A stretch of 51,788 nucleotides of DNA, taken from the NCBI GenBank assembly GCA_937886325.1, contig CALABV010000188.1, forward strand, positions 1 through 51,788, given 5' to 3'. Below are positions 16,647-24,397 of this stretch, one piece after another (the stretch's first letter is position 1; each line of letters starts with the position of its first letter). The stretch comes from an uncultured Geobacter sp. Lineage in GTDB: Bacteria > Desulfobacterota > Desulfuromonadia > Geobacterales > Geobacteraceae. The notes beneath the pieces were generated by a model that was not told the origin of the DNA, did not search any database, and saw only the letters and a program-made list of their open reading frames with translations. A program made the position numbers and the translations under genes.

Positions 16647-17789
16647 CTATTTAACCAGAACCCAGTCCTTCCCCTTTACCTGCACCAGAACAAAAGCATC
16701 TTTCGTAAGACCGCTATGGTCGGTGGGACTGAAGTTGAAAACCCCTCCGATGCCGGCAAAGTTACGGGTCTTTTCCAACTGCGCCCGGATCGCGGCGGGT
16801 GTGGCGCCGCCTCTCTCCATCGCCCCTTTCAGGAGCATCATTGCGTCCCAGGCATGACCGCCGAAATGGTCTCCTTCAGCCTTGAAACGTTTCTGGTATT
16901 CCTGGACAAAGGCAAGAAGGGATTTTTTCTGCTTGTCGGATTTGGGCAGCAGATCGGCCACCAGCACCCTGCCGGAAGGGAGGACAATCCCTTCTGAGGC
17001 GTCGCCGGCAAGAGCTATGAATTTTTTGGATGAGACTCCGTGACTCATGTAGAGAGGTATCTTCAGGCTGAGCTGACGCGCATTCCTCGTCACAATCGCC
17101 GGTCCGGGATTCGTGCCCCAACAAATGAGCGCCTGTGCCTGACCGGAGCGGATCTTGGTCAACTGCGGTGTCATGTCGGTATCCTTCGGGCCGTACGTGT
17201 CGTCGGAAACAATGGTGATTTTGTATCTGGAAGCAAGCGCCTTGAGCTGCTCCCGGCCGGACGAACCGAACGAATCGGACACGGTGAGGAGCGCGACCCG
17301 TGTCATCTTTCTCTGCACCAGATCTTCATAGATCCTCGCCACAGCCAGATAATCATTCTGCGCCGTTTTGAAAACCCACGGTTTAACCGGTTCGGTAATC
17401 TTGATCCCGGCAGCGCACGAAATCAGGGGAATCTTCGCCCTCTCCACGACGGGAATAACCGCCATCGAATCGCCGGTCGTGCTGGGTCCTATGATGGCCA
17501 CAACCCCCTCTTTAACCAGACGTGTCGCGGCCTGGACGGCCTTTGTCGCATCACCCTGCGTGTCATAGGCGATAAGCTCAACCTTGCGTCCCTTGATCCC
17601 CCCTGCTGCGTTTATCTGATCCGCAACCATCTGAGCGGTATTCCGTTCAGGTTCGCCAAGGAACGAGGCAGGACCCGTCACCGAGAACAGGCCGCCTATC
17701 TTGATGGGAGGCGCGGCGAAAACCGTGCCCGTTGACAGGATGAGGAGAGTCGCGAGAAGAATGAGACCGTCAGCTGTTTTCTTTACCAT
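16647..17789 (-). CDS. ABC transporter periplasmic substrate-binding protein (LivK-like, copy 1)
   Basis: A 380-residue type I periplasmic binding protein (Peripla_BP_6/LivJK family). The signal peptide spans about residues 1-25 (cleavage after VFA). KIGGLFSVTGPASFLGEPERN, IIGPSTTGDSMAVIPV and DSFGSSGREQ are typical ligand-fold segments. GGAGGG precedes the ATG. It is visibly a tandem duplicate of the protein encoded just upstream (17822-18964), of equal length, with matching blocks throughout. The ligand is unknown; neighbours suggest aromatic compounds. Confidence 0.9.
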   Translation of the reverse strand: MVKKTADGLILLATLLILSTGTVFAAPPIKIGGLFSVTGPASFLGEPERNTAQMVADQINAAGGIKGRKVELIAYDTQGDATKAVQAATRLVKEGVVAIIGPSTTGDSMAVIPVVERAKIPLISCAAGIKITEPVKPWVFKTAQNDYLAVARIYEDLVQRKMTRVALLTVSDSFGSSGREQLKALASRYKITIVSDDTYGPKDTDMTPQLTKIRSGQAQALICWGTNPGPAIVTRNARQLSLKIPLYMSHGVSSKKFIALAGDASEGIVLPSGRVLVADLLPKSDKQKKSLLAFVQEYQKRFKAEGDHFGGHAWDAMMLLKGAMERGGATPAAIRAQLEKTRNFAGIGGVFNFSPTDHSGLTKDAFVLVQVKGKDWVLVK

Positions 17790-17821
17790 ATTTCCCTCCG
17801 TTTCATCAGGTGGATACCGAA

Positions 17822-18964
17822 TCAGCGAGCCAGCACCCAGTCTCCCTTGGATACCCGGACCATTTCGAATGCCGAAAGGTCAAGACCGTTATGGTCGGTC
17901 TGTGACATGGTGAAAACCCCTGAAACACCTACCATTTTCCTGGTATTTTCCAGACCTGCCCGAATCTTGTCGGGCGTCGCGCCCGACTTCTTTATCGCTT
18001 CAACGATCAGTCGGTAGCCGTCATAGGCATAACCGCCGAAAGTTGACGCCTCAACCTTGAAGTTCCTTCGATACGCCTGATCGTATTCCCTGAGGAGTGG
18101 CGCCTGCGGATCGTTTTTCGGCAGGATATCGTAGATCGCCAGTTTCCCCGCCGGCAGCGTCACACCTTCGGCGGCCGCGGATCCCGCCAACTCGATAAAC
18201 TTCTTGGATGCAACGCCATGACTCTGGTAGAGAGGAATCTTGATTCCGAGCTGTTTCAGGTTGCGTGTGACAACCGCCGGTCCCGGGTTCGTTCCCCAGC
18301 AGATGATGGCGTCCGGTTTTGCGCCTCGAATCTTGGTGAGTTGAGGGGTCATATCGGTATCCTTCGGCGAATAAACCTCGTCGGCAACGATGCTTATTCC
18401 CTTCTTTGCGGCAAGGGCTTTGAGCTGCTCGCGGCCGGAGGAGCCATAGGAGTCGGATACCGTCATGAGTGCGATATTCTTCTGCTTGAGCTTTGCAGCG
18501 TAGTTGAAGATCTTTTCAGCGGCAACGTGATCGTTCGCGGGAGTCTTGAATACCCATTTCTTGACGGGCTCGGTGATCTTGATGCCGGCCGCACACGACA
18601 CGAGAGGGATCTTCTCCCTTTCCACAACCGGTATCACCGCCAGGGATTCACCGGTCGTGCTCGGTCCGATAATGGCGACGACCTTGTCATTCTTGATCAG
18701 CTTGGTTGCAAGTTGCACAGCCTTGGTGGCGTCACCCTGGGTGTCATAGACGAAGAGCTCGATCCTTGATCCGTGAATCCCGCCCTTCGCATTGGTCTCC
18801 TTGACCAGCATTTCCAGCGTGTTTCTCTCCGGTTCACCCAGGAACGCCGCGGGGCCGGTAACCGCAAACAGACCGCCGATCCTGATGGTCGACGCCGCCG
18901 ACGCGGCAGTCGCGCATACCACTACAACCAGTGCGGCAACCGCACTCATGACAAACCTTCCCAT
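17822..18964 (-). CDS. ABC transporter periplasmic substrate-binding protein (LivK-like, copy 2)
   Basis: A 380-residue type I periplasmic binding protein. The signal peptide is about residues 1-24 (AASA cleavage region), followed by IRIGGLFAVTGPAAFLGEPERN. The start at 18964 is fixed by GGAGG 7 bases upstream; the longer open frame toward 19036 is discarded. It is the near twin of the next gene, 32 bases downstream. Two binding proteins for one LivHMGF permease set would let the transporter accept two ligand ranges, as in E. coli LivJ/LivK. Confidence 0.9.
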   Translation of the reverse strand: MGRFVMSAVAALVVVVCATAASAASTIRIGGLFAVTGPAAFLGEPERNTLEMLVKETNAKGGIHGSRIELFVYDTQGDATKAVQLATKLIKNDKVVAIIGPSTTGESLAVIPVVEREKIPLVSCAAGIKITEPVKKWVFKTPANDHVAAEKIFNYAAKLKQKNIALMTVSDSYGSSGREQLKALAAKKGISIVADEVYSPKDTDMTPQLTKIRGAKPDAIICWGTNPGPAVVTRNLKQLGIKIPLYQSHGVASKKFIELAGSAAAEGVTLPAGKLAIYDILPKNDPQAPLLREYDQAYRRNFKVEASTFGGYAYDGYRLIVEAIKKSGATPDKIRAGLENTRKMVGVSGVFTMSQTDHNGLDLSAFEMVRVSKGDWVLAR

Positions 18965-19007
18965 AGATCCTCCAAAAAAATAAAATAAAAAAATTCCCGA
19001 GGGGACG

Positions 19008-19439
19008 CTACATGCGATACAGCCGCTCTCCCTCAAGGACGTTGAAGCCTTTTCCCGTCAACGTCTGAATCGCCTTTTCCGTTTCGTCGAAACGGAAAAT
19101 GATGACCGCGTTTTCACCGCATCGTTCAACAAAGGCATACATGTACTCAACGTTTATCGATTCACTGTCGAGGGCCTGGAGGATCTCGGAAAGACCGCCC
19201 GGCCTGTCCGGCACCTCGATGGCTACCACTTCGGTCTTGCTGACGGTGAACCCCTTCTCCTTCAGCACCTGCTTTGCCGTTTCACGATCATTGACGATGA
19301 GCCGCAGGATACCGAAATCACTCGTATCCGCCAAAGACAGGGCTCGGATATTGACGCCGGCCTCACCCAGAATGGCGGTCACCTCGGCGAGGCGTCCCGA
19401 TTTGTTTTCTATGAAGATGGAGATCTGTTCGACTTTCAT
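19008..19439 (-). CDS. Tandem ACT-domain protein
   Basis: A 143-residue protein made of two ACT domains (about residues 1-68 and 69-143; the start of each reads QISIFIENKSGRLAEVTAIL and AIEVPDRPGGLSEILQAL). ACT domains bind amino acids and regulate enzymes. Proteins of this kind are commonly encoded beside phenylacetate-CoA ligase and indolepyruvate oxidoreductase genes, as here (98 bases after paaK copy 2). A role in sensing an aromatic or branched amino acid is inferred. GGGGG precedes the ATG. Confidence 0.85.
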   Translation of the reverse strand: MKVEQISIFIENKSGRLAEVTAILGEAGVNIRALSLADTSDFGILRLIVNDRETAKQVLKEKGFTVSKTEVVAIEVPDRPGGLSEILQALDSESINVEYMYAFVERCGENAVIIFRFDETEKAIQTLTGKGFNVLEGERLYRM

Positions 19440-19537
19440 TGAAACCCCCTGGTTGCGTTGATTGACGGTTACTCCACATGCCGGGCGCCATGCAAGGAGA
19501 CGGAGCAGGGATGCTTCCCGGTAAGCCCCGATTCCCT

Positions 19538-20839
19538 TTACCGCTTTCGTTTATCAATAACCCTTTGCGCCTTGCCCTCGCTCCGCGCGATGGTCTTCGG
19601 TTCCACAAGTCGCACCTTGCAGCTCACACCGAGCAGATCCTTGATCTCTTTTTCAATGGTCTGGGCGAGAATCTGAAGCTGCTTGATTTCATCGGAGAAG
19701 ATCCGTTCGTCCACCTCGACCTGTACTTCGAGGATATCCAGATTCTCCTTGCGATCCACGATAAGTAGGTAATGCGGTTCAACGCCCTCGATTTTCATGA
19801 GAATAGACTCGATCTGGGACGGGAACACATTAACGCCGCGGATGATGAGCATGTCGTCGCTCCGGCCGCTCATTCGGGCAATGCGGGCATGGGTGCGGCC
19901 GCACGCGCACGGTTCGTAGCTTATGCTGGTGATGTCGCGGGTTCGGTATCTGAGGAGCGGAATACCTTCCTTGGTAATTGTGGTTATCACCAGTTCGCCC
20001 CTTTCCCCTTCCGCCACCGGTTCGCCGGTCTCGGGATTGATGATCTCGGGAATGAAGTGATCCTCCCAGATGTGCAACCCGTGTTTTGCCTCCCGGCATT
20101 CGATGGCAACCCCCGGTCCCATGATTTCGGAAAGGCCGTAAATATCGATGGCGCAAAGGTTCAGCTTTTCCTCAATCTCGCCACGCATGGATTCCGACCA
20201 GGGTTCGGCGCCGAAGATGCCGACACGCAGTTTCAGAGACCTGATATCCACCCCTTCTTCAACGGCCGACTCCGCCAGATAGAGGGAGTAGGAAGGGGTA
20301 CAGGTCAGAACCGTGGAGCCGAAATCCTTCATGATCAGGATTTGTCTTTTCGTGTTCCCGCCGGACATGGGTATGACCGATGCGCCAAGTTTCTCCGCAC
20401 CGTAGTGGGCGCCGAGTCCTCCGGTGAAAAGTCCGTAGCCGTAGGAGTTGTGGATGATATCGCCCTTGTGGACCCCGGCGGCGACAAACGATCGGGCCAT
20501 CAGTTCCGACCACATGTCTATGTCCTTCTGGGTATAGCCGACCACCGTCGGTTTGCCGGTGGTGCCGGACGAGGCGTGGACGCGGACGATATCCTCCATG
20601 GGCGCGGAAAAAAGGCCGTAGGGATACGCATCGCGCATGTCCTGCTTGACGGTAAAGGGAAGTCTCCTCAGGTCGTCCAGAGATCGAACATCATCGGGTT
20701 TGATGCCGGCTTTTGCGAACGACTCGCGGTAAAAGGGAACATTCGCGCATACCCTCTGTACCATTCCTTTCAGCCGTTTCAGCTGAAAGGCTTCGAGAGC
20801 GGGTCGCGGCAGTGTTTCGAATTCCTCGTTATAGTACAT
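19538..20839 (-). CDS. paaK: Phenylacetate-CoA ligase family protein (copy 2, upstream)
   Basis: A 433-residue AMP-forming aryl-acid CoA ligase, same length as copy 1. Motifs: SSGTTGKPTVVGYTQKD, IYGLSEIMGPG, LRYRTRDITS and GRSDDMLIIRGVNVFPSQIE. A CxCG pair (EPCACGRTHAR) near residue 310 is also found in copy 1 (KCDCGRTLAR). It follows iorB by 78 bases. With IorAB it probably interconverts aryl acids and aryl-CoA; the direction is not readable from sequence. Confidence 0.9.
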   Translation of the reverse strand: MYYNEEFETLPRPALEAFQLKRLKGMVQRVCANVPFYRESFAKAGIKPDDVRSLDDLRRLPFTVKQDMRDAYPYGLFSAPMEDIVRVHASSGTTGKPTVVGYTQKDIDMWSELMARSFVAAGVHKGDIIHNSYGYGLFTGGLGAHYGAEKLGASVIPMSGGNTKRQILIMKDFGSTVLTCTPSYSLYLAESAVEEGVDIRSLKLRVGIFGAEPWSESMRGEIEEKLNLCAIDIYGLSEIMGPGVAIECREAKHGLHIWEDHFIPEIINPETGEPVAEGERGELVITTITKEGIPLLRYRTRDITSISYEPCACGRTHARIARMSGRSDDMLIIRGVNVFPSQIESILMKIEGVEPHYLLIVDRKENLDILEVQVEVDERIFSDEIKQLQILAQTIEKEIKDLLGVSCKVRLVEPKTIARSEGKAQRVIDKRKR

Positions 20840-20917
20840 GTCTGGTTACCTCTCAGGATAGGCATGGCATGACGATTTCCCGAACATCTCTGAAAGACGT
20901 CGTATAGCGGGGGGGGG

Positions 20918-21496
20918 CTAGAGTCCCCTTCCCAGCAGGAAGGCCTTCCTGTTAACCTCCAGTGCCTTGCGGGGAACCATCCTCTCAAGCGCCTGAAGCC
21001 AGTAGTCCTCCGCCACGTCGAGACGTCGTGAAACAGCTCCCAAGAGAGCCGTATTCGCTGTCCGGGGATTCCCCGCCTCCATGGCCAGCTTCTGACCATC
21101 AACCAGAAGAAAATCGGGAAATTCGGACGATATCCGATCCGCGAGACCTTCCGGATAGTTTTCCTTCCCCATGAGCACCGACGGCGGCGGGATGCGCAGG
21201 TCATTGGCAACCACAGTGCCGCCGGGTTTCAGGAGAGGAAGGTAGCGGCAGGTTTCCATGAGCTCGAAACCGAACAGGATGTCACCCTCGCCTTCCGGAA
21301 CGATGGGAGAGAAAACCTCCCGTCCGTAGCGCACATGGGAGACGACGCTCCCGCCCCGCTGGGACATGCCGTGTATCTCGCTCTTCTTGACGTCGAAACC
21401 GGCGAGCATGAAGGTTTCGGACAGGATCTCCGATGCCAGGAGGATTCCCTGGCCGCCAACGCCGACCAGAAGCAGATTGGTTACCTTGTCACTCAT
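20918..21496 (-). CDS. iorB: Indolepyruvate ferredoxin oxidoreductase, beta subunit
   Basis: A 192-residue gamma-domain-type subunit of the 2-oxoacid:ferredoxin oxidoreductase family. The N terminus LLLVGVGGQGILLASEIL and the segment KKSEIHGMSQRGGSVVSHVRYG are characteristic. Its ATG overlaps the iorA stop by 4 bases (ATGA) and has AGGAGG upstream. Works with IorA to convert indolepyruvate, phenylpyruvate or hydroxyphenylpyruvate, CoA and oxidised ferredoxin to aryl-acetyl-CoA, CO2 and reduced ferredoxin. A run of nine C (minus strand) follows its stop codon. Confidence 0.92.
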   Translation of the reverse strand: MSDKVTNLLLVGVGGQGILLASEILSETFMLAGFDVKKSEIHGMSQRGGSVVSHVRYGREVFSPIVPEGEGDILFGFELMETCRYLPLLKPGGTVVANDLRIPPPSVLMGKENYPEGLADRISSEFPDFLLVDGQKLAMEAGNPRTANTALLGAVSRRLDVAEDYWLQALERMVPRKALEVNRKAFLLGRGL

Positions 21497-23274
21497 TGCG
21501 CCCTCCTGATCGCGTCGAACTTGCAGAGTTGTCGACAGACATCACACCCGGTACAGAGGCCCGGATCGATGAACGAAACCCCTTTCTTCCCTTCGGTCGG
21601 TCGCCACTGGATAGCCGGGCAACCCAAGCCGAGACAGGCGCGACACCCGGTGCATTTCTCCACGTCAACCGCGCATAAAGGCCCGCGCTGGAAAACACCC
21701 TCCCGCTTGATGAGCACGCAGGGCTTGTCGGTGATGATCACCGACGTCTCTGGACGCCCCATCTCTTCCTTGAGCGCCTGCCGTGTTTCCTCCAGGTCGT
21801 AGGGATTGACCACTCGGACATGCTTCACGCCCAAGGCGCCGCAGAGGAGGGGGATATCGACTTTGTGCGCGGTTTCATTCATGAGGGTATAGCCGGAAGC
21901 CGGGTTGTCCTGGCGGCCGGTCATTGCGGTTATGCGGTTGTCGAGGATTATCACGGTTGATGGGGCATTGTTGTACACCATGTCCATGAGCCCGGTGACC
22001 CCGCTGTGGAAAAAGGTGGAATCACCGATCACCGCCACGACCCTTCTTTTCTCCTCCTCGGAAACCACCTTTACCGCGCCGGTGGCATTGCCGATGGATG
22101 CACCCATGCAGACGCAGGTCTCCATGGCGGATAACGGTGGAAGGAAGCCCAGGGTATAGCAGCCGATGTCGCCGGTAACGTAGGCCTTGAGCTTGTTGAG
22201 GGTGTAGAAGACACCCCGGTGCGGGCAGCCTGGACACATGTTGGGCGGCCTGCCTGGAAGTCTCGGAGCGGATGACTCTCCAACCGGAACGGAAGCCTTT
22301 TCACCGCCGATACCGATGGCGGTGAATGCTGCCCGTATCCTGCCGGGCGACAGCTCTCCGCACAGGGGAAGAAAATCCTTGCCGGAAACGGAAATTCCCA
22401 GGGCCTTTACCTGTTCCTCGATACAGGGATCCAGTTCTTCCACCACGAACAGGCGGTCGACCTTTGCGGCGAAGTCGCGGATGAGGGAGACGGGCAGCGG
22501 GTTGACCAATCCCAGCTTGAGCGTGGAGACGTTCGGGAAAACCTCTCTCACATACTGGTAGCAGGTGCCCGAGGTGATAATGCCCATCGTGGTATCCCGC
22601 ATCTCCATACGGTTGACGGCCATGGAGTTCGCCTTCTCGGCGAGCTTTGCCATGCGGGCCTCAACCAGGGGATGGCGCACTTTGGCGTTGGTGGGGAGCA
22701 TTACCTGCTTGGCTGCGTTGGACACGAGGGCCGGAACGGGAAGTCCGCTGACACGGTCATCAAGTTCCACGATGGATTTGCTGTGGGAGATGCGTGTCGT
22801 GGTGCGGAGCATGACCGGCGTATCGTACTCCTCGGAAAGCTCCAGCGCCAGCCGCGTGAATTCCTTGCACTCGCGGGAGTCGGCCGGTTCCAGCATGGGA
22901 ACCTTCGCAAACCTGGCGTAGTTGCGGTTGTCCTGCTCGTTCTGGGAAGAGTGCATTTCCGGGTCATCAGCGGTAACGAGAACGAGCCCGCCCTTGATGC
23001 CGGTGTAGGAAAGGGTGAACAGGGGGTCAGCGGCCACGTTGACGCCCACGTGCTTCATGGCGACCAGGGTACGCGCCCCGGCGAATGAGGCGCCCATGGC
23101 AACCTCCAGGGCGACTTTTTCATTGGGCGACCAGGATGCGTCGACTTCCTTGTACCGAATGATGTTTTCCAGTATCTCCGTAGAAGGAGTGCCCGGGTAA
23201 GCAGTTGCCACCATGACTCCGGCCTCGTACGCGCCGCGGGCTATCGCTTCGTTTCCGGAAAGGATTTCTTTCAT
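21493..23274 (-). CDS. iorA: Indolepyruvate ferredoxin oxidoreductase, alpha subunit
   Basis: The 593-residue TPP-dependent catalytic subunit. N terminus LLSGNEAIARG-like (ILSGNEAIARGAYEAG) and TAYPGTPSTEIL; TPP-binding region GDIGCYTLGF and VIGDSTFFHSGVTGL; and a C-terminal two-cluster ferredoxin domain with CTGCRACLGLGC and CTGCDVCRQLC. The start at 23274 has AGGAGG about 10 bases upstream; the open frame reaching 23538 runs over the promoter and is not used. First gene of the long minus-strand operon. Its direction in the cell could be oxidative (aromatic amino acid fermentation) or reductive (arylacetate assimilation). Confidence 0.93.
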   Translation of the reverse strand: MKEILSGNEAIARGAYEAGVMVATAYPGTPSTEILENIIRYKEVDASWSPNEKVALEVAMGASFAGARTLVAMKHVGVNVAADPLFTLSYTGIKGGLVLVTADDPEMHSSQNEQDNRNYARFAKVPMLEPADSRECKEFTRLALELSEEYDTPVMLRTTTRISHSKSIVELDDRVSGLPVPALVSNAAKQVMLPTNAKVRHPLVEARMAKLAEKANSMAVNRMEMRDTTMGIITSGTCYQYVREVFPNVSTLKLGLVNPLPVSLIRDFAAKVDRLFVVEELDPCIEEQVKALGISVSGKDFLPLCGELSPGRIRAAFTAIGIGGEKASVPVGESSAPRLPGRPPNMCPGCPHRGVFYTLNKLKAYVTGDIGCYTLGFLPPLSAMETCVCMGASIGNATGAVKVVSEEEKRRVVAVIGDSTFFHSGVTGLMDMVYNNAPSTVIILDNRITAMTGRQDNPASGYTLMNETAHKVDIPLLCGALGVKHVRVVNPYDLEETRQALKEEMGRPETSVIITDKPCVLIKREGVFQRGPLCAVDVEKCTGCRACLGLGCPAIQWRPTEGKKGVSFIDPGLCTGCDVCRQLCKFDAIRRAQ

Positions 23275-23302
23275 GAAGAAGGGGCCTCCTGAAACAAAAA
23301 TA

Positions 23303-23318
23303 CGGGAATTTCTTCCCG
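23303..23318 (-). promoter_or_regulatory. Leader hairpin with U-rich tail in front of iorA
   Basis: A 6-bp stem CGGGAA/TTCCCG closed by a GAAA tetraloop, then TATTTTTGTTTC on the minus strand. It begins a few bases after the predicted transcription start. It could be a weak attenuator or a 5' stabilising hairpin. Confidence 0.45.
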
Positions 23319-23330
23319 AAATCGCCGAGA

Positions 23331-23360
23331 AATATACAGACAAACAGGGTTTGATGTCAA
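23331..23360 (-). promoter_or_regulatory. Sigma70-type promoter of the ior-paaK-liv operon
   Basis: The minus strand carries TTGACA (23360-23355) and TATATT (23336-23331) with an 18-base spacer, close to consensus. Transcription would start near 23324, about 50 bases before the iorA ATG. A 7-bp inverted repeat (23381-23397, GGAGACG/CGTCTCC) lies 20 bases upstream of the -35 box and could be an operator or the end of the preceding transcript. Confidence 0.72.
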
Positions 23361-23473
23361 CAGCAAAACTGGCTCGGCACGGAGACGTGGCGTCTCCTTT
23401 CACCCCCCTGATGGAAAGCGGTGGCCCCCCATTCATTCGGGAAAACACCCGGTGGATATCGCCTCCGGAACCC

Positions 23474-24397
23474 TTACCCGCCCTCACGGGCCATTCCTGC
23501 AAGTATCCCCTCCAGCAGTCCGGTATCGCAGACCACAAGCCGATCGAACCCGAGCAGTTCCATGGTCTTCATGGTAATGAGTATTCCGGCAACGACCAGA
23601 TCCTCCCTCCCCTTCTCAAGCCCGGGAACTCTCAGACGCTGTTCCGGTGTCATGGAAAACATCCTGGCACGGATGTTCGCGATATCCGGCAGAGAGAGGG
23701 AATGCCCGTGGACCTTCCGGTAATCGAAATCCGGAAGTTTCACGTCAATTGCGGCGAGCGTGACAGGCGTTCCCGCCGTACCCACCAGGATAGCCTGCGA
23801 CAGGGTTTTGTCGTGACCGGCCGCCACCATGTCCCGGCGCAGCCCTTCAAGCTCCCGATTGATTTTGTCCTCCATGGACGGGATATCCCCCTTCCCTTCC
23901 GTAAGCCTTACGACACCGAGGGGAAGACTTCGGGTGAAGCGCAGCGATTCACCCTGCGCCAGGGTATATTCGGTACTCCCGCCTCCGATATCGAAAACCA
24001 GAAAATCGCCTTCCAGTTCCAGGCCGGCAGCGACACCGCGGAGATTCAGGATCGCTTCTTCCCGCCCGTCAATGATCCGGAGACGGATTCCGGTTTCGCG
24101 TAAGACCTCTTCCACGAATTCCCCGCCGTTAACGGCATCCCTCACCGCGCTGGTCGCGACGGCCCGGATATCCGCCACCCCCTGCTTTTCTATTTCCGCC
24201 GCGAAATCATGCAACACCTCAAGGGTCCTGGCGCGAGCCTCGGGTGAGAGCCCCGTGGTACGTGAAAAGCCTCCACCCAGACGGGTAATCCGCTTTTTCA
24301 CGACCAGCGGATGGATATGCCGCCCCTCATCAAGGGTTGCTATCAGGAGACGGGCGCTGTTGGTGCCCAGATCAATCGAGGCCAGAGGCTCTTTCAT
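23474..24397 (-). CDS. Ppx/GppA family phosphatase (exopolyphosphatase-like)
   Basis: A 307-residue ASKHA-fold phosphatase that hydrolyses polyphosphate or pppGpp. ASIDLGTNSARLLI at the N terminus and FDIGGGSTEY (about residue 125) are the phosphate-binding loops; VGTAGTPVTLAAID is also typical. It is the short form without the C-terminal HD-like domain. The start at 24397 lies 26 bases inside the end of the Na/Pi transporter gene, which suggests coupling and a phosphate/polyphosphate link. Confidence 0.88.
   Translation of the reverse strand: MKEPLASIDLGTNSARLLIATLDEGRHIHPLVVKKRITRLGGGFSRTTGLSPEARARTLEVLHDFAAEIEKQGVADIRAVATSAVRDAVNGGEFVEEVLRETGIRLRIIDGREEAILNLRGVAAGLELEGDFLVFDIGGGSTEYTLAQGESLRFTRSLPLGVVRLTEGKGDIPSMEDKINRELEGLRRDMVAAGHDKTLSQAILVGTAGTPVTLAAIDVKLPDFDYRKVHGHSLSLPDIANIRARMFSMTPEQRLRVPGLEKGREDLVVAGILITMKTMELLGFDRLVVCDTGLLEGILAGMAREGG

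Noticed and set aside
19772..20872. A 366-codon plus-strand frame opposite the upstream paaK (and similar long frames at 30329-31492 and 13739-14692).
   Set aside because: These are antisense shadows of well-recognised genes in GC-rich DNA, with no motifs or ribosome binding sites.
20909..20917. A run of nine G (nine C on the minus strand) right after the iorB stop, considered as a phase-variation tract.
   Set aside because: It is outside the coding sequences of iorB and paaK, so slippage would not switch a reading frame.
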